DNA of 64,000 nucleotides, from positions 62,001 through 126,000 of the forward strand of contig NZ_SIRE01000008.1 in assembly GCF_004307995.1 (NCBI RefSeq), in the 5' to 3' direction. The notes beneath the pieces were generated by a model. It was not told where the DNA came from, did not search any database, and was given only the letters and a program-made list of their open reading frames with translations. Positions 1 through 9,462 of this stretch are shown piece after piece (positions within the stretch are counted from its first letter, which is position 1; each line of letters begins with the position of its first letter). The DNA comes from Paenibacillus thalictri (GTDB lineage Bacteria; Bacillota; Bacilli; Paenibacillales; NBRC-103111). Both the position numbers and the translations under genes were made by a program.

Positions 1-1244
1 ATATCGATAATTTGGCCGCCTCGGGCATGCAATTTACCCGTGCGGTATCCGGAATTCCGCTATGCTGTCCTTATCGCGGCTCGCTGCTAACCGGGCTGTA
101 TCCGCATCGGGCCGTCCGCGGGCACGAGCACCGGCTGGACCCGGAACATCGGACATTGGCGCATGTGTTTAACGAGGCCGGTTATGACACGGCTTATTTC
201 GGGAAGTGGCATCTGGACGGCTTCCACGAACGAGAAGGCAGGGCGGCGCATCATATCATTCCCCCCGAGCGCAGGGGCGGGTTTCGCAAATGGATCGGTT
301 ACGAAAACAACAACAGCCAGTGGGATTGCTGGGTTCACGGAGGCGCAGGGGACGAGGCGTTCCATCACCGGCTGCCGGGATACGAAACCGACGAGTTGAC
401 CGGTCTGCTGCTCGATTATTTACGTGAACAAGCGGAGGCGCAAGCATCGGGCAGCGAACAGCCGTTTTTCGCCGTCCTTTCGGTGCAGCCTCCCCACGAT
501 CCGTACATCGCGCCGGCTCCGTTCCGGGATAAATACAATGCCGCCAGCATTCGTCTGCGGCCCAATGTGCCGCAGGTACCGCGGATCGAAGAGCAGGCGC
601 GCAAGGAGCTTGCCGGTTATTATGCAATGATCGAAAACTGGGATTGGAATGTCGGACGTATCGTAAAGGCGCTGCGCGACAGCGGAACCCTGGAGAACAC
701 GCATATTCTCTTTTTTAGCGACCATGGCGATATGCACGGGTCTCACGGCCAATTCCGCAAAACGAGCCCGTGGGAGGAAGCCATTCGCGTGCCGATGATT
801 ATTAGCGGCGAGAAGCCGTTCTACGGGCGGCGTACCGGTACGACGAAAGTTCCCCTGAATCACGTCGATGTCGCGCCGACCACTCTCGGTTTATGCGGCA
901 TCGGCAAGCCGGATTGGATGCAAGGCACAGACATGTCTTCGCTGCGGCTGCCGGAGCGGCCGCAGCCCGAAATGCCGGATTCGGCTTTTCTGCAGCTTGT
1001 TGAGCCTACCCGGCATGCAAACAGCGTTGACCGTGCATGGCGGGGCGTCGTTACGACCGACGGTTGGAAGTATGTTTGTCTGGAAAACACCCCCTGGCTG
1101 ATGTTTAATCTTAACGAGGACCCGTACGAGCAGGTAAATCTGGCGTTTAATTCGGTATACGCAAGCGAACGCAAGTGGCTGAACGAAAGGCTGAAATTGT
1201 GGGTGGCGGATACCGGCGACCGGTTCGAGCTTCCCGATTTTTGA
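1..1244 (+). CDS. Type I sulfatase, 5' end missing
   Basis: C-terminal 413 residues of a formylglycine-dependent sulfatase, which hydrolyses sulfate esters on sugars. The reading frame is open to the left edge, and the visible N-terminus (IDNLAASGMQF) is normally preceded by the metal-binding strand, so the gene begins outside the window. The activation motif CCPYRGSLLTG has its catalytic Cys codon at 63-65; the usual CxPSR has Tyr instead of Ser here. Downstream come GKWHLDG and FFSDHGDMHGSHG, both typical of the alkaline-phosphatase fold. Formylglycine formation needs a maturation enzyme that is not encoded here. The natural substrate cannot be read from the sequence. It is followed by an independently promoted AraC gene. 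Confidence 0.9.
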   Translation, partial: IDNLAASGMQFTRAVSGIPLCCPYRGSLLTGLYPHRAVRGHEHRLDPEHRTLAHVFNEAGYDTAYFGKWHLDGFHEREGRAAHHIIPPERRGGFRKWIGYENNNSQWDCWVHGGAGDEAFHHRLPGYETDELTGLLLDYLREQAEAQASGSEQPFFAVLSVQPPHDPYIAPAPFRDKYNAASIRLRPNVPQVPRIEEQARKELAGYYAMIENWDWNVGRIVKALRDSGTLENTHILFFSDHGDMHGSHGQFRKTSPWEEAIRVPMIISGEKPFYGRRTGTTKVPLNHVDVAPTTLGLCGIGKPDWMQGTDMSSLRLPERPQPEMPDSAFLQLVEPTRHANSVDRAWRGVVTTDGWKYVCLENTPWLMFNLNEDPYEQVNLAFNSVYASERKWLNERLKLWVADTGDRFELPDF

Positions 1245-1330
1245 CCGTTTTCACCCGTGATCATGTCGCGGCTGCTGCGTCTTCAGTTATTCCATCGTCC
1301 GTCAGACATATTAAGTTTCCAGCATTCGGA

Positions 1331-1339
1331 TGTTATAAT
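1331..1339 (+). promoter_or_regulatory. Extended -10 promoter of the AraC gene
   Basis: TGTTATAAT is an extended -10 (TGnTATAAT), with TATAAT at 1334-1339 and only a weak -35 (TTAAGT, 1311-1316, 17-bp spacer). It lies about 20 bp upstream of the GGAGG at 1358-1362. This supports the start at 1371 rather than an in-frame ATG further upstream. Confidence 0.6.
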
Positions 1340-1370
1340 GGGCTTTAGGCAACCTTCGGAGGCGATGAAC

Positions 1371-2345
1371 ATGCTGCAGATGGAGATGAGTAACCGCAGT
1401 TCGCTGGATCAATTGTACATCAATATTCGTTGGCTCAAAGAATGGAAGCGCTCCAGCATTGCTCATTTGGGAGGGGGAGTGTTTCAATATTCCACCTTGT
1501 GGCTGGTGCTTTCCGGCGGCGCAACACTGAAATTCGGCCAGACAGTCTGCCAGCTTGGCAAAAACGACATTATTTCGCTGCCTTCGCAGACGTATCACAA
1601 GTGGATTTGGGTAAGCAGCGATACGCCATTCCATTACTTATCGCTGGCTTGCGAGGCGAAGGTTGGCTCCTTCGATCTGGTTCGCCTCTACAGCTTTCCG
1701 CTTCATAAGACGCTTCATGATGATGCGGCTTTCGCAAAGCTTGTTGAGCTGTGGTACCGGATGTCCGCCGATTTTCATGAACTGCTCAGCCACTTCGAGC
1801 CGCATGAAATCCAGTCCAACGAATATAAAGGCCCGAAGCCAAGCGAATATCCCGTGTTCCGATTTAATACGCAGCAATCCGTACAATACTTAAAAATTCG
1901 CTCGCTCGGCAACTTATGGTTCCACTATTTGTTCGAATCGCTTCAGGATCAATTGCCGGACAGCCCGGATTTGTACGACACCCGCGTGTATGACGTCTGC
2001 GCCTACATTAATGAGCACCTGCACGAGCGGCCCACGCTGGAGCAGCTGGCCGAATTAGTGTCTCTCAGCAAGGAGCACTTGCGGTTTTTGTTCCAGAAGG
2101 AGCTCGGATTGGCCCCATTAAAATTCGCAGCCAGTATGCGGCTGCAGCGTGCGCGGGAGATGCTGCTGCTCAGCACGTATCCGATGAAAGAAATTGCGCA
2201 GCGGCTTGGCTTTCAGGATCAGCATCATTTTACAAGGTCGTTTCATCAAGCGGAAGGGTTGTCTCCATCGGCTTACAGAAGAAAATTCAAGTACAGCGTG
2301 GAAACGCCGGTCGGCAGCGTCAGCGTCGTCCGGGAGGAAATGTAG
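1371..2345 (+). CDS. AraC family transcriptional regulator with N-terminal cupin-like sensor
   Basis: A 324-residue cytoplasmic regulator. The first 120 or so residues look like a cupin-type ligand domain (for example WLVLSGGATLKFGQTVCQLG). The last 100 carry the paired AraC helix-turn-helix motifs (TLEQLAELVSLSKEHLRFLF and MKEIAQRLGFQDQHHFTRSF). I chose ATG 1371 because GGAGG at 1358-1362 sits 8 bases before it; ATG 1365 is too close and earlier in-frame starts precede the promoter. It is a single-gene unit with its own promoter and terminator, between a sulfatase and a two-component system. The inducer is unknown; control of neighbouring sugar genes is an inference from position. Confidence 0.88.
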   Translation: MLQMEMSNRSSLDQLYINIRWLKEWKRSSIAHLGGGVFQYSTLWLVLSGGATLKFGQTVCQLGKNDIISLPSQTYHKWIWVSSDTPFHYLSLACEAKVGSFDLVRLYSFPLHKTLHDDAAFAKLVELWYRMSADFHELLSHFEPHEIQSNEYKGPKPSEYPVFRFNTQQSVQYLKIRSLGNLWFHYLFESLQDQLPDSPDLYDTRVYDVCAYINEHLHERPTLEQLAELVSLSKEHLRFLFQKELGLAPLKFAASMRLQRAREMLLLSTYPMKEIAQRLGFQDQHHFTRSFHQAEGLSPSAYRRKFKYSVETPVGSVSVVREEM

Positions 2346-2364
2346 GTATGTTTCAGGAGCAAAT

Positions 2365-2408
2365 AACCGTCAGCGCCGGAATAGGGCGTCTGGCGGTTTT
2401 CTGCTTTT
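2365..2408 (+). terminator. Intrinsic terminator after the AraC gene
   Basis: Stem of about 13 bp (2365-2377 with 2385-2398, one G-U and one bulged T) with a 7-base loop, followed by a T-rich tail. It separates the AraC gene from the two-component operon. Confidence 0.8.
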
Positions 2409-2445
2409 GCACCGGGGAAATAGCGATTTGAGCAAAAGTTGTCGG

Positions 2446-2475
2446 TTGAATGCGGAATTGGTTTTTCTATATACT
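2446..2475 (+). promoter_or_regulatory. Sigma-A promoter of the two-component operon
   Basis: TTGAAT (2446-2451) and TATACT (2470-2475) are separated by 18 bp. The start codon of the kinase is 165 bp further on, leaving a long leader. Confidence 0.5.
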
Positions 2476-2527
2476 GGGTATGTACCTAACAAGCATATAA
2501 AGTTGCTTTTAGGCGCCAAACAGCGGA

Positions 2528-2570
2528 CCGTCAGGCAATGTTTTGCCGGCGGTTTTTTTCATCCGCCTGA
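2528..2570 (+). terminator. Terminator-like hairpin in the kinase leader
   Basis: CCG and GGCAA (2528-2538) pair with TTGCC and CGG (2543-2552) across a small internal bulge; seven Ts follow (2553-2559). GCCTGA at 2565-2570 is an exact complement of TCAGGC at 2531-2536, so an alternative pairing could break the terminator stem. Whether this attenuates transcription is an inference. Confidence 0.5.
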
Positions 2571-2640
2571 TAACCACAAGGGATTGATCAGCGGCTGTCG
2601 AATTCATACGCAGAATAACCATAACGCGAGGGGGGAAATT

Positions 2641-4506
2641 ATGGGTGCCGGCTTAAACCGTTTGATCCGCAAAATGAATATTCAAAACAGGCTTGTGATT
2701 TCATTTGCGATTCTTTCCTTAATCCCGTTAATGATCACAGGCATATTTGCTTATTACACGTCCAGCGAAGCGATGAAAACGAAAATAAGCACCTCATCCA
2801 TCCAGTTAATGAATCAAGTCAGCGAAAACATTCAAAATGAGCTGACCAAGCTCGAAAATGACAGCGTGGACATTGCCTTCTCCGACTTGATCCAAAATAC
2901 GCTGACCGGCTACGATTCGATGGATGAATGGACAAGGAACGATGCCGAGCTAAAAATTCAAAGCATGCTGACTAAACGGTTCTCCTTTATTCACGGTGTG
3001 ACGGACGTACTCGTATTTACGCGGAATAAGGACAAAATCATTGCATACGGCGACGTGTACTTTAAATTTAATCTTACGCCCGGTTTTTTAAACGATATTT
3101 TCGTGCAAACCGAGAAAAACAACGGTGTCCCGCTCTGGACGATCGAAAGCAAAGATGAAGAAGAAAACGCCAGAACCTCAACATACCGCATCGCTAATTA
3201 CGGGAAGGTCGGCATCTTGCTCACCCGCAGTTTTAAATCGTTCAGCGGGCTGCCGGCCGGTTATCTTGTGATGAGGATCGACGGAAAGCATATATTAAAA
3301 AAATTCAAGGATACGAACCTTGGACAAGGATCGGATATTTTTATACTGAACGGCGAAGGCAACGTCATCTCCAGCCAAAACCCGGAAATGCAAGCGGCCA
3401 AGCCATACCGCGACGCTTCGCTGATCGAAGAGCTGAAGAAACATAAAGAGCAGGATTTATTCTCATTTAACGGCACCGTGTCGGGCAAGCGCAATCTGAT
3501 TGCTTACCATTATATTCCGAGCGCAGATTGGTACGTGGTCAGCCTCATCCCGTTTACTTATTTAAACGCCGAGTCCGTTAAGACAAGTATTTATATTTTA
3601 GTGCTGGGCGTCATTTGTTTTCTGATGGCGTTGATTTTGTCTTATTATGTATCCAAAAGCATCTCCCGGCCCTTGAAGCATTTGGTCAATTCGATGAACA
3701 ATGTCAAGCTCGGCAACCTGGTAACGCAAATCAATGACAACAGCAGCGATGAGCTGGGGAAGGCCGCTACGAATTTTAACCACATGGTGAAAGAGATCAA
3801 ATATTTGATCGACGAGGTGACCAAAAAGGAAAAATTGAAAAGGGTTGCAGAGCTGAAATCATTGCAGGCCCAAATCAATCCGCATTTTCTGTCCAACTCC
3901 TTAAACACGGTCAGATGGCTTGCGAACATTCAGAAGGCGGAGAGCATCTCCAGCATCATAACATCTTTAATCCAGCTGCTGCACGGATGTATGGGCAAAG
4001 GCAGCGCGCTCATCAGCGTGCGTGAGGAGATGGAGTATGTCAAAGACTACTTAAACATCATGGCTTACCGCGATTATGACAAATTCAAGGTTCATTACGA
4101 ATTGGAAGAAAGTATTCTGGACTTCCACACCTTGAAGTTCATTCTTCAGCCGATTGTGGAAAACTGCTTGCTGCACGGGCTGGAGCCGATGGAAGGCCAA
4201 GGCTTGATTATCATCAAAGGCTACAGGATCGGGGACGAGCTGAAAATTGTCGTCACTGATAACGGCGTAGGCATGAATAGCGATATAGTAAGCCATGTAT
4301 TGCAGAAACCGTCAACAAACAAACCGATCGGTCTTAGCGGGATTGGAATTCGCAATGTCGACGAACGCATCAAGCTGTATTTTGGAGAAAAATACGGGAT
4401 TGCCATTCAAAGCATTGCCAACCTGTATACCACTGTAGAAATCACTTTACCCGCCGTGAGAGAGGAGAATCGCGAGCAATATGCTGAAGGTGCTTATAGT
4501 CGATGA
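2641..4506 (+). CDS. YesM-type membrane sensor histidine kinase
   Basis: A 621-residue sensor kinase that should autophosphorylate and pass phosphate to the regulator encoded next to it. Layout: short cytoplasmic N-terminus, TM1 at about 20-40, an extracytoplasmic Cache-like sensor, TM2 at about 313-335, HAMP, the His_kinase domain with the phospho-His in QINPHFL (H415), and an HATPase_c domain (ILQPIVENC, DNGVGMN). ATG 2641 follows a GAGGGGGG ribosome site; the frame is open upstream but that part falls in the leader. It overlaps the response-regulator gene by 26 bases, so the two are translated together. In this family the pair normally activates the neighbouring sugar transporter; the ligand is unknown. 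Confidence 0.93.
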   Translation: MGAGLNRLIRKMNIQNRLVISFAILSLIPLMITGIFAYYTSSEAMKTKISTSSIQLMNQVSENIQNELTKLENDSVDIAFSDLIQNTLTGYDSMDEWTRNDAELKIQSMLTKRFSFIHGVTDVLVFTRNKDKIIAYGDVYFKFNLTPGFLNDIFVQTEKNNGVPLWTIESKDEEENARTSTYRIANYGKVGILLTRSFKSFSGLPAGYLVMRIDGKHILKKFKDTNLGQGSDIFILNGEGNVISSQNPEMQAAKPYRDASLIEELKKHKEQDLFSFNGTVSGKRNLIAYHYIPSADWYVVSLIPFTYLNAESVKTSIYILVLGVICFLMALILSYYVSKSISRPLKHLVNSMNNVKLGNLVTQINDNSSDELGKAATNFNHMVKEIKYLIDEVTKKEKLKRVAELKSLQAQINPHFLSNSLNTVRWLANIQKAESISSIITSLIQLLHGCMGKGSALISVREEMEYVKDYLNIMAYRDYDKFKVHYELEESILDFHTLKFILQPIVENCLLHGLEPMEGQGLIIIKGYRIGDELKIVVTDNGVGMNSDIVSHVLQKPSTNKPIGLSGIGIRNVDERIKLYFGEKYGIAIQSIANLYTTVEITLPAVREENREQYAEGAYSR

Positions 4507-6112
4507 TCAGGCGGTTTCGCGAACGGATTTGAAAACGATGCTCGACTGGGAGAACTGCGGGTTTTATATTTACGGTGAAGCGCATAACGGTATTTATGCT
4601 ATGCAACTGATGGAAAAGGAAGTTCCCGACATCGTTATTACCGACATCAATATGCCCGGGATGAACGGGCTTGGTTTGATCGAGCTGTTGGAGAGGGATT
4701 ATCCGCAGGTGCGCATCGTGGTGCTGAGCGCATATGACGATTTTGAATTTGTCCGCCAGAGTATGAAACGCGGCGCGATGGATTACGTGTTAAAGCACCG
4801 GCTGAATGCTCCTCTGCTGCTGGAATTGTTAAAAGCAGCAGAGAACTCGATTCTAATGTATCGGAACGAACGCGATAAACAACATGAAATGGTGCAGGTG
4901 CTTACGATCCGCAAAAACATGCAGCGTCAGGAACTGATCAAAAAGCTGCTGGAGGGCAGCTTGCCCGATCGGGCGGACGCGCTGGGTCAAATCAGAATGT
5001 TAGATGTCGCCATGGATACGGAAAACCTGATGGTTGCGGCTGCGGAGATCGATGATTTTCCGTTTATCGAAGAAAAATTCAGTTCCAAAGAAATCGATGT
5101 GCTTGTACAAACGTTTCTGGATATTTCCTGCGAAATGTTAAGCGACTGGGACAAGTCGGTCATCTCCCCTATGGGCGGAGGCAAATTTGCGATCATTTTA
5201 TCCATGGGCCGCAATCACAGCAGAATGTACATCTACAATCAGCTGTACACGTTTCTTAACCGGATCCGCTCGGAAATCAAAAAATATTTGAATATGACCG
5301 CCAGCTTTGGCGTCAGCGATGTGTGCAGGGATATCATGCAGCTTCATCAGGCCTACAACGAAGCGGCTTCCATCCTTAAGGACAAGTTTCATAAGGGCAA
5401 AAACGGGATCTATATCGAAAGCGCCGGCAGCAGTAAACATGAAGAAGGATTTTTCAGCCTTGATATTAAGGATGAGAAGGCGATTTACGCGGCATTGAAA
5501 AATCAAGATTTCGAATCCGTAAAACGCTTGATCGGCAGCGTATTTGATAAAATCTCCAGCCTGCGGCTGAGCAGCAAATCCACGCTGATGATCTGCGCGG
5601 AGTTGATTAATATCGTTAACAAAGCCTCCAAGGATGCCGGCGTCGACATGTCGAAGCTGTATACCGCAGGGGATATTCCATACCATCTGATGCAGAAATA
5701 CGAGGTGCTTATGGATATGAAAACGTGGATATTGAATTTGTACGACAGGCTTATCCATATTTTGCAGCAGATGAAAATTCTTTCTTCCTACAGTGAGGTT
5801 ACCCAGAGGGCTGTGGAATACATCCATCGCAATTACAACAACGACGTTTCGCTTCAGGATGCGGCAGACTACGCCGGGGTCAGCGGCTCGTACATCAGCA
5901 GGCTGTTTAAGGAGGAGTGCCGGATGGGATTCACCGAATACGTCAATCACGTGCGGGTCGAGCATGCCAAACGGCACATTGAGCAGGGCGAGCTGAAACT
6001 GAAAGAAATCGTCAGCCATGTCGGGTTCAACAACTACAATTACTTTTTTAAAGTATTTAAGGAGGTCGCGGGCATGACGCCGCTGGAATATGAGACGACC
6101 TGCCGGAAATGA
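4481..6112 (+). CDS. YesN-type response regulator, receiver plus AraC DNA-binding domain
   Basis: A 543-residue response regulator. The N-terminal receiver has acidic pocket D8/D9 and phospho-acceptor D55 (VITDINMPGM). The usual Lys-Pro at the end of the receiver is Lys-His here (DYVLKHRLN). A long middle region precedes a C-terminal AraC helix-turn-helix domain (SLQDAADYAGVSGSYISRLF, LKEIVSHVGFNNYNYFFKVF). It begins inside the kinase gene, which fixes the partner. The next gene is a solute-binding lipoprotein with a cre-bearing promoter that has a weak -35, as expected for an activator-dependent promoter. The target is inferred from position. Confidence 0.93.
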   Translation: MLKVLIVDDQAVSRTDLKTMLDWENCGFYIYGEAHNGIYAMQLMEKEVPDIVITDINMPGMNGLGLIELLERDYPQVRIVVLSAYDDFEFVRQSMKRGAMDYVLKHRLNAPLLLELLKAAENSILMYRNERDKQHEMVQVLTIRKNMQRQELIKKLLEGSLPDRADALGQIRMLDVAMDTENLMVAAAEIDDFPFIEEKFSSKEIDVLVQTFLDISCEMLSDWDKSVISPMGGGKFAIILSMGRNHSRMYIYNQLYTFLNRIRSEIKKYLNMTASFGVSDVCRDIMQLHQAYNEAASILKDKFHKGKNGIYIESAGSSKHEEGFFSLDIKDEKAIYAALKNQDFESVKRLIGSVFDKISSLRLSSKSTLMICAELINIVNKASKDAGVDMSKLYTAGDIPYHLMQKYEVLMDMKTWILNLYDRLIHILQQMKILSSYSEVTQRAVEYIHRNYNNDVSLQDAADYAGVSGSYISRLFKEECRMGFTEYVNHVRVEHAKRHIEQGELKLKEIVSHVGFNNYNYFFKVFKEVAGMTPLEYETTCRK

Positions 6113-6185
6113 TCTGCAGTTCGGATAATCAAATGCAGACATAACAAAATGTTGTAGTGGAGTGCAAAATATTGGAGTTCGCTAG

Positions 6186-6205
6186 TGATAGCGTTTTCTT
6201 ATAAT
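6186..6205 (+). promoter_or_regulatory. cre-like CcpA site abutting a -10 box
   Basis: TGATAGCGTTTTCT (6186-6199) matches 13 of 14 positions of the cre consensus TGWAARCGYTWNCW and runs straight into TATAAT (6200-6205). There is no good -35. This suggests carbon catabolite control on top of activation. Confidence 0.6.
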
Positions 6206-6281
6206 AAAAAACAGGTAGCAGCGTCGTCTGTGTACAGGCTTCAGCTGCACCGCTACAATATTGCGAGGGGGAAAAGATGGT

Positions 6282-7595
6282 ATGAAAAAAACTTCTGTTA
6301 CAGCGGTGGCTTCCGTGTTTCTGCTGGCGTCCGTATTGTCAGGATGCGGCGGCGGTGCGGAACCGTCCAAAGGGGAAAGCGCTGGCGCCAAGAAGCCGGT
6401 TAAGCTGTCACTATGGACATTCCAGGATCTGCATAAAAAATATTACGAGAAAACCGCCGAACTCTGGAACAAAAACAATCCCGACCAGCCGATCGAGCTT
6501 TCTGTCGAAACTTACCCGAATGCGGACATGCATAACAAATTGTTGATTGCGCTGCAATCCGGCGTGGGCGCACCCGATATCGCCGACATCAATATCAACT
6601 TCTTTCAAAACTTCTTGAAGGGTGATATTCAGCTGGTGGAATTAAACAAAGCGATCGAACCCGAGAAGGACAAATTCATCCAGTCGAGATTCGATATTTA
6701 CAGCAAAGGCGGGAAATATTACGGCATTGATTTCCACGTAGGCGCTACGGTTGTTTATTACAACAAGGATTTGATGGACAAAGCGGGCGTCAACGTCGAC
6801 AACATCAAAACATGGGCTGATTATACCGAAGCGGGGAAGAAGGTCGTCGCAGCGACAGGAAAACCGATGACCGCCTTCGAAGTGACCGGACAACGGCCGT
6901 TTTGGCCGATGATCGTGCAAAGAGGCTCCGATTATTTGGATAAAAGCGGCAACGTCATTCTGGACAACGAAATCAATGTCAAAACGCTGCAAGCGATGAA
7001 AGATATGATCGTCAAGGATAAAATCGCCGTTCCCATGCCCGGGGGCAATACCGGAGCGGAGGAATTTTTCACATTTATGAATAAAGGCGGAGCGGCTTCG
7101 CTGATTATGCCGATGTGGTATATGAGCCGGTTTTTGGAATACATGCCCGATCTGAAAGGAAAAATATTGGTCCGGCCGATGCCGATATGGGAAAATGGCA
7201 ACGTCAGGTCCGCAGGCATGGGAGGCACGGGCACTTCGGTAACCAAACAAAGCAAAAATCAGGATGCAGCCGTGAAGTTTCTTGCATACGCCAAGTTAAG
7301 CAAAGAGTCCAACATCCGGATTTGGCAGGAGCTGAAGTTCGATCCGATCCGCTGGGATGTGTGGAACGATGCGGAGCTGCAGAAGCCCGACCCTTATTTC
7401 AACAACGAAAAAATATTTAATGTGCTGCTTAACATGAAAGATGAGATTAAATCGCCTAATATGAGCGAGCTGAGCTCCGCTTCTCAAGACTTGGTCAATT
7501 CCAATGTGATGTTTAAATCGCTCAAGGATCAATCGCAAACTCCGGAGCAGGCATTAAAAGCTGCTGCTGACGAGCTGCGCAAACAGAAAAAGTAA
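6282..7595 (+). CDS. ABC sugar importer, solute-binding lipoprotein (CUT1)
   Basis: A 437-residue extracytoplasmic binding protein anchored by lipid. The signal peptide ends in lipobox LSGC (C22), followed by a Gly/Ser linker and a family-1 solute-binding fold. ATG 6282 follows GAGGGGG; the ATG at 6277 is out of frame. Two permease genes follow, separated by a large stem-loop, and two arabinofuranosidases come after those. Arabinose-containing oligosaccharides are therefore the likely cargo, by context only. Confidence 0.92.
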   Translation: MKKTSVTAVASVFLLASVLSGCGGGAEPSKGESAGAKKPVKLSLWTFQDLHKKYYEKTAELWNKNNPDQPIELSVETYPNADMHNKLLIALQSGVGAPDIADININFFQNFLKGDIQLVELNKAIEPEKDKFIQSRFDIYSKGGKYYGIDFHVGATVVYYNKDLMDKAGVNVDNIKTWADYTEAGKKVVAATGKPMTAFEVTGQRPFWPMIVQRGSDYLDKSGNVILDNEINVKTLQAMKDMIVKDKIAVPMPGGNTGAEEFFTFMNKGGAASLIMPMWYMSRFLEYMPDLKGKILVRPMPIWENGNVRSAGMGGTGTSVTKQSKNQDAAVKFLAYAKLSKESNIRIWQELKFDPIRWDVWNDAELQKPDPYFNNEKIFNVLLNMKDEIKSPNMSELSSASQDLVNSNVMFKSLKDQSQTPEQALKAAADELRKQKK

Positions 7596-7614
7596 CATCA
7601 GGCTGACTGGAATC

Positions 7615-7662
7615 TGACGGTTGCGGAGATCGATTTAATGTAAGCGATTTCCGCAACTGTCA
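7615..7662 (+). other. Intercistronic stem-loop between binding protein and permease
   Basis: An 18-bp stem (7615-7632 with 7645-7662, two G-U pairs) and a 12-base loop with no T-run. It probably stabilises the upstream binding-protein message, which is normally needed in excess over the permeases. It swallows the ATG at 7662, which argues against that start for the permease. Confidence 0.7.
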
Positions 7663-7682
7663 TGCCGATGGAGGTGAATCAA

Positions 7683-8579
7683 TTGACCCGCTTCAAAAGG
7701 GCGTTTTATTCGGAGCAGTTCGCTCCTTATCTGTTTGTTTCTCCGTTTCTGTTATCGTTTCTGGTCTTTTTCCTGTATCCGACGGCTTCCACAATCACCA
7801 TGAGCTTCCAGGAGGTGCATGGGCTGAGCAGCACAACGTTTATCGGGCTCGACAACTATCGGAGAATGTTTGACGAGCACTTTTTTAACGCGCTGCAAAC
7901 AAACACGATTTATACCATACTGTCGCTGCTGCTGTTGATTCCGGTTCCGATTCTGTTCGCCGTATTTCTGAATTCCAGGCTGACTAAAGGAAAAACGTTG
8001 TTTAAATCGGTAATCTTTATCCCGGCTTTAACGTCCGTCATCGTAGCCGGCGTCTCCTTCAGGCTGATGTTCGGGGAAGCGGATACGGCGTTGATCAATT
8101 CGTTTATCGCCAAATTCGGCATTTCCCCGCAAAATTGGATGCTGAACTACGGCACCGGCATGATGCTGATGGTTATTCTGAACACGTGGCGGGTTGCCGG
8201 CATCAATATGATTTATTATCTCGCGGGCCTGCAGAGCATTCCGGAGGAATTGTACGAATCCGCCGAGATGGACGGCGCCGGCGTACTGAAGAAGTTTTAT
8301 TGGATCACGCTGCCGCTCCTTAAACCGATTATCGTTTACACGCTCACGATCGGTATTTTTGAAGGCTACCGGATGTTCGGGGAAAGCTATGTATTCTGGA
8401 ACGAAGGCATGCCGGGGGACATCGGGCTTACCATCGTCAGGTTTATTTATCAGCAGGCGTTTCAGCGCAACGATTTGGGCATGGGTTCGGCGATCGGCAT
8501 TACTTTGCTGCTGATCGTGCTCACCGTCAATTTGGTGCAGCTCAGAATGTTCGGTTTGTTCAAGAAGGAGGGGGACTGA
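7683..8579 (+). CDS. ABC sugar importer permease, MalF-like
   Basis: A 298-residue integral membrane protein with about six transmembrane helices. It carries the coupling loop YESAEMDGAG, which docks on the shared ATPase. I chose TTG 7683 because GGAGGTG (7670-7676) sits 6 bases upstream; the ATGs at 7662 and 7668 lie in or next to the stem-loop and have no ribosome site. It forms the transport channel together with the next gene. Confidence 0.9.
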   Translation: MTRFKRAFYSEQFAPYLFVSPFLLSFLVFFLYPTASTITMSFQEVHGLSSTTFIGLDNYRRMFDEHFFNALQTNTIYTILSLLLLIPVPILFAVFLNSRLTKGKTLFKSVIFIPALTSVIVAGVSFRLMFGEADTALINSFIAKFGISPQNWMLNYGTGMMLMVILNTWRVAGINMIYYLAGLQSIPEELYESAEMDGAGVLKKFYWITLPLLKPIIVYTLTIGIFEGYRMFGESYVFWNEGMPGDIGLTIVRFIYQQAFQRNDLGMGSAIGITLLLIVLTVNLVQLRMFGLFKKEGD

Positions 8580-8580
8580 A

Positions 8581-9426
8581 GTGAGCGTCCAGCAACGAAA
8601 GAAGCTGCTGACAATAGCGATGATCGTTTTTTTTCTGATCGTCTGTTTTATCGTGCTGTTTCCCCTCTATTACATGTTTATGGCTTCTTTCAAGAGCTCC
8701 AAGGAGCTGTTCCGCAACGGCATGGATTTTCGAATCATCCCCAGTCTGATGAGTCTGGATAATTATAAGCTGTTGTTCACGGGCAAGGGCAGCGTTTATT
8801 TGTACTGGTACCGGAACAGCTTGGGCATCACCGCGCTGCATACCGTGTTTTCGCTGTTTCTTTCCTCGCTTGTCGGTTACGGGCTAGGGGCTTATCGCTT
8901 TAAAGGGAAAAACTTCATTTTTATGCTGGTCTTGTTTGTAATGATGGTGCCGCTGGAAATTCTAATGCTGCCCCTCTACAAACTGATTGTCAAAATGGGC
9001 ATCATCAATACGTATTACGGGGTCATTTTGCCGTTTGTCGTTTCGCCCATGGCGATTTTCTTCTTCCGGCAATATGTGGCGGGGCTTTCCAAAGATTTCA
9101 TGGATGCAGGGAGAATTGACGGCTGCTCGGAGTTCGGCATTTTTTTCCGGATTATGGCCCCGCTCATGAAACCGGCCTTTGGGGCCATGGGCATATTGCT
9201 GGCAATGCAGAGCTGGAACAGTTTCATATGGCCGCTGATCGTGCTGCGCACCAATACGATGTTTACGATTCCGATCGGGCTTGCTTCGCTGATGTCGCCT
9301 TACGGCAACAATTACGACATGCTCATCGCGGGTGCGGTGCTGGCGATTATTCCCGTTATCGTCTTGTTCTTGTTAAATCAGAAAGCGTTTATATCAGGCT
9401 TGTCCACCGGCGGCGTCAAAGGCTAG
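8581..9426 (+). CDS. ABC sugar importer permease, MalG-like
   Basis: A 281-residue permease starting at GTG 8581, one base after the stop of its partner, with AAGGAGGGGG upstream. Helices begin at about 13. The coupling loop is DAGRIDGCSEFGIFF, a slight departure from the usual EAA sequence. The C-terminus (FISGLSTGGVKG) is typical of the family. Together with the two previous genes it makes one importer lacking its own ATPase. Confidence 0.9.
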   Translation: MSVQQRKKLLTIAMIVFFLIVCFIVLFPLYYMFMASFKSSKELFRNGMDFRIIPSLMSLDNYKLLFTGKGSVYLYWYRNSLGITALHTVFSLFLSSLVGYGLGAYRFKGKNFIFMLVLFVMMVPLEILMLPLYKLIVKMGIINTYYGVILPFVVSPMAIFFFRQYVAGLSKDFMDAGRIDGCSEFGIFFRIMAPLMKPAFGAMGILLAMQSWNSFIWPLIVLRTNTMFTIPIGLASLMSPYGNNYDMLIAGAVLAIIPVIVLFLLNQKAFISGLSTGGVKG

Positions 9427-9462
9427 ACCATCATAAACCAATCGATTCAGGAGGCAAATGAA

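Noticed and set aside
1257..1370. Longer N-terminus for the AraC regulator
   Set aside because: The extension runs through the extended -10 promoter, so transcripts from it could not encode it.
5198..6142. Minus-strand open frame of 314 codons
   Set aside because: Lies wholly over the response-regulator gene, with no ribosome site and no domain; a codon-bias shadow.
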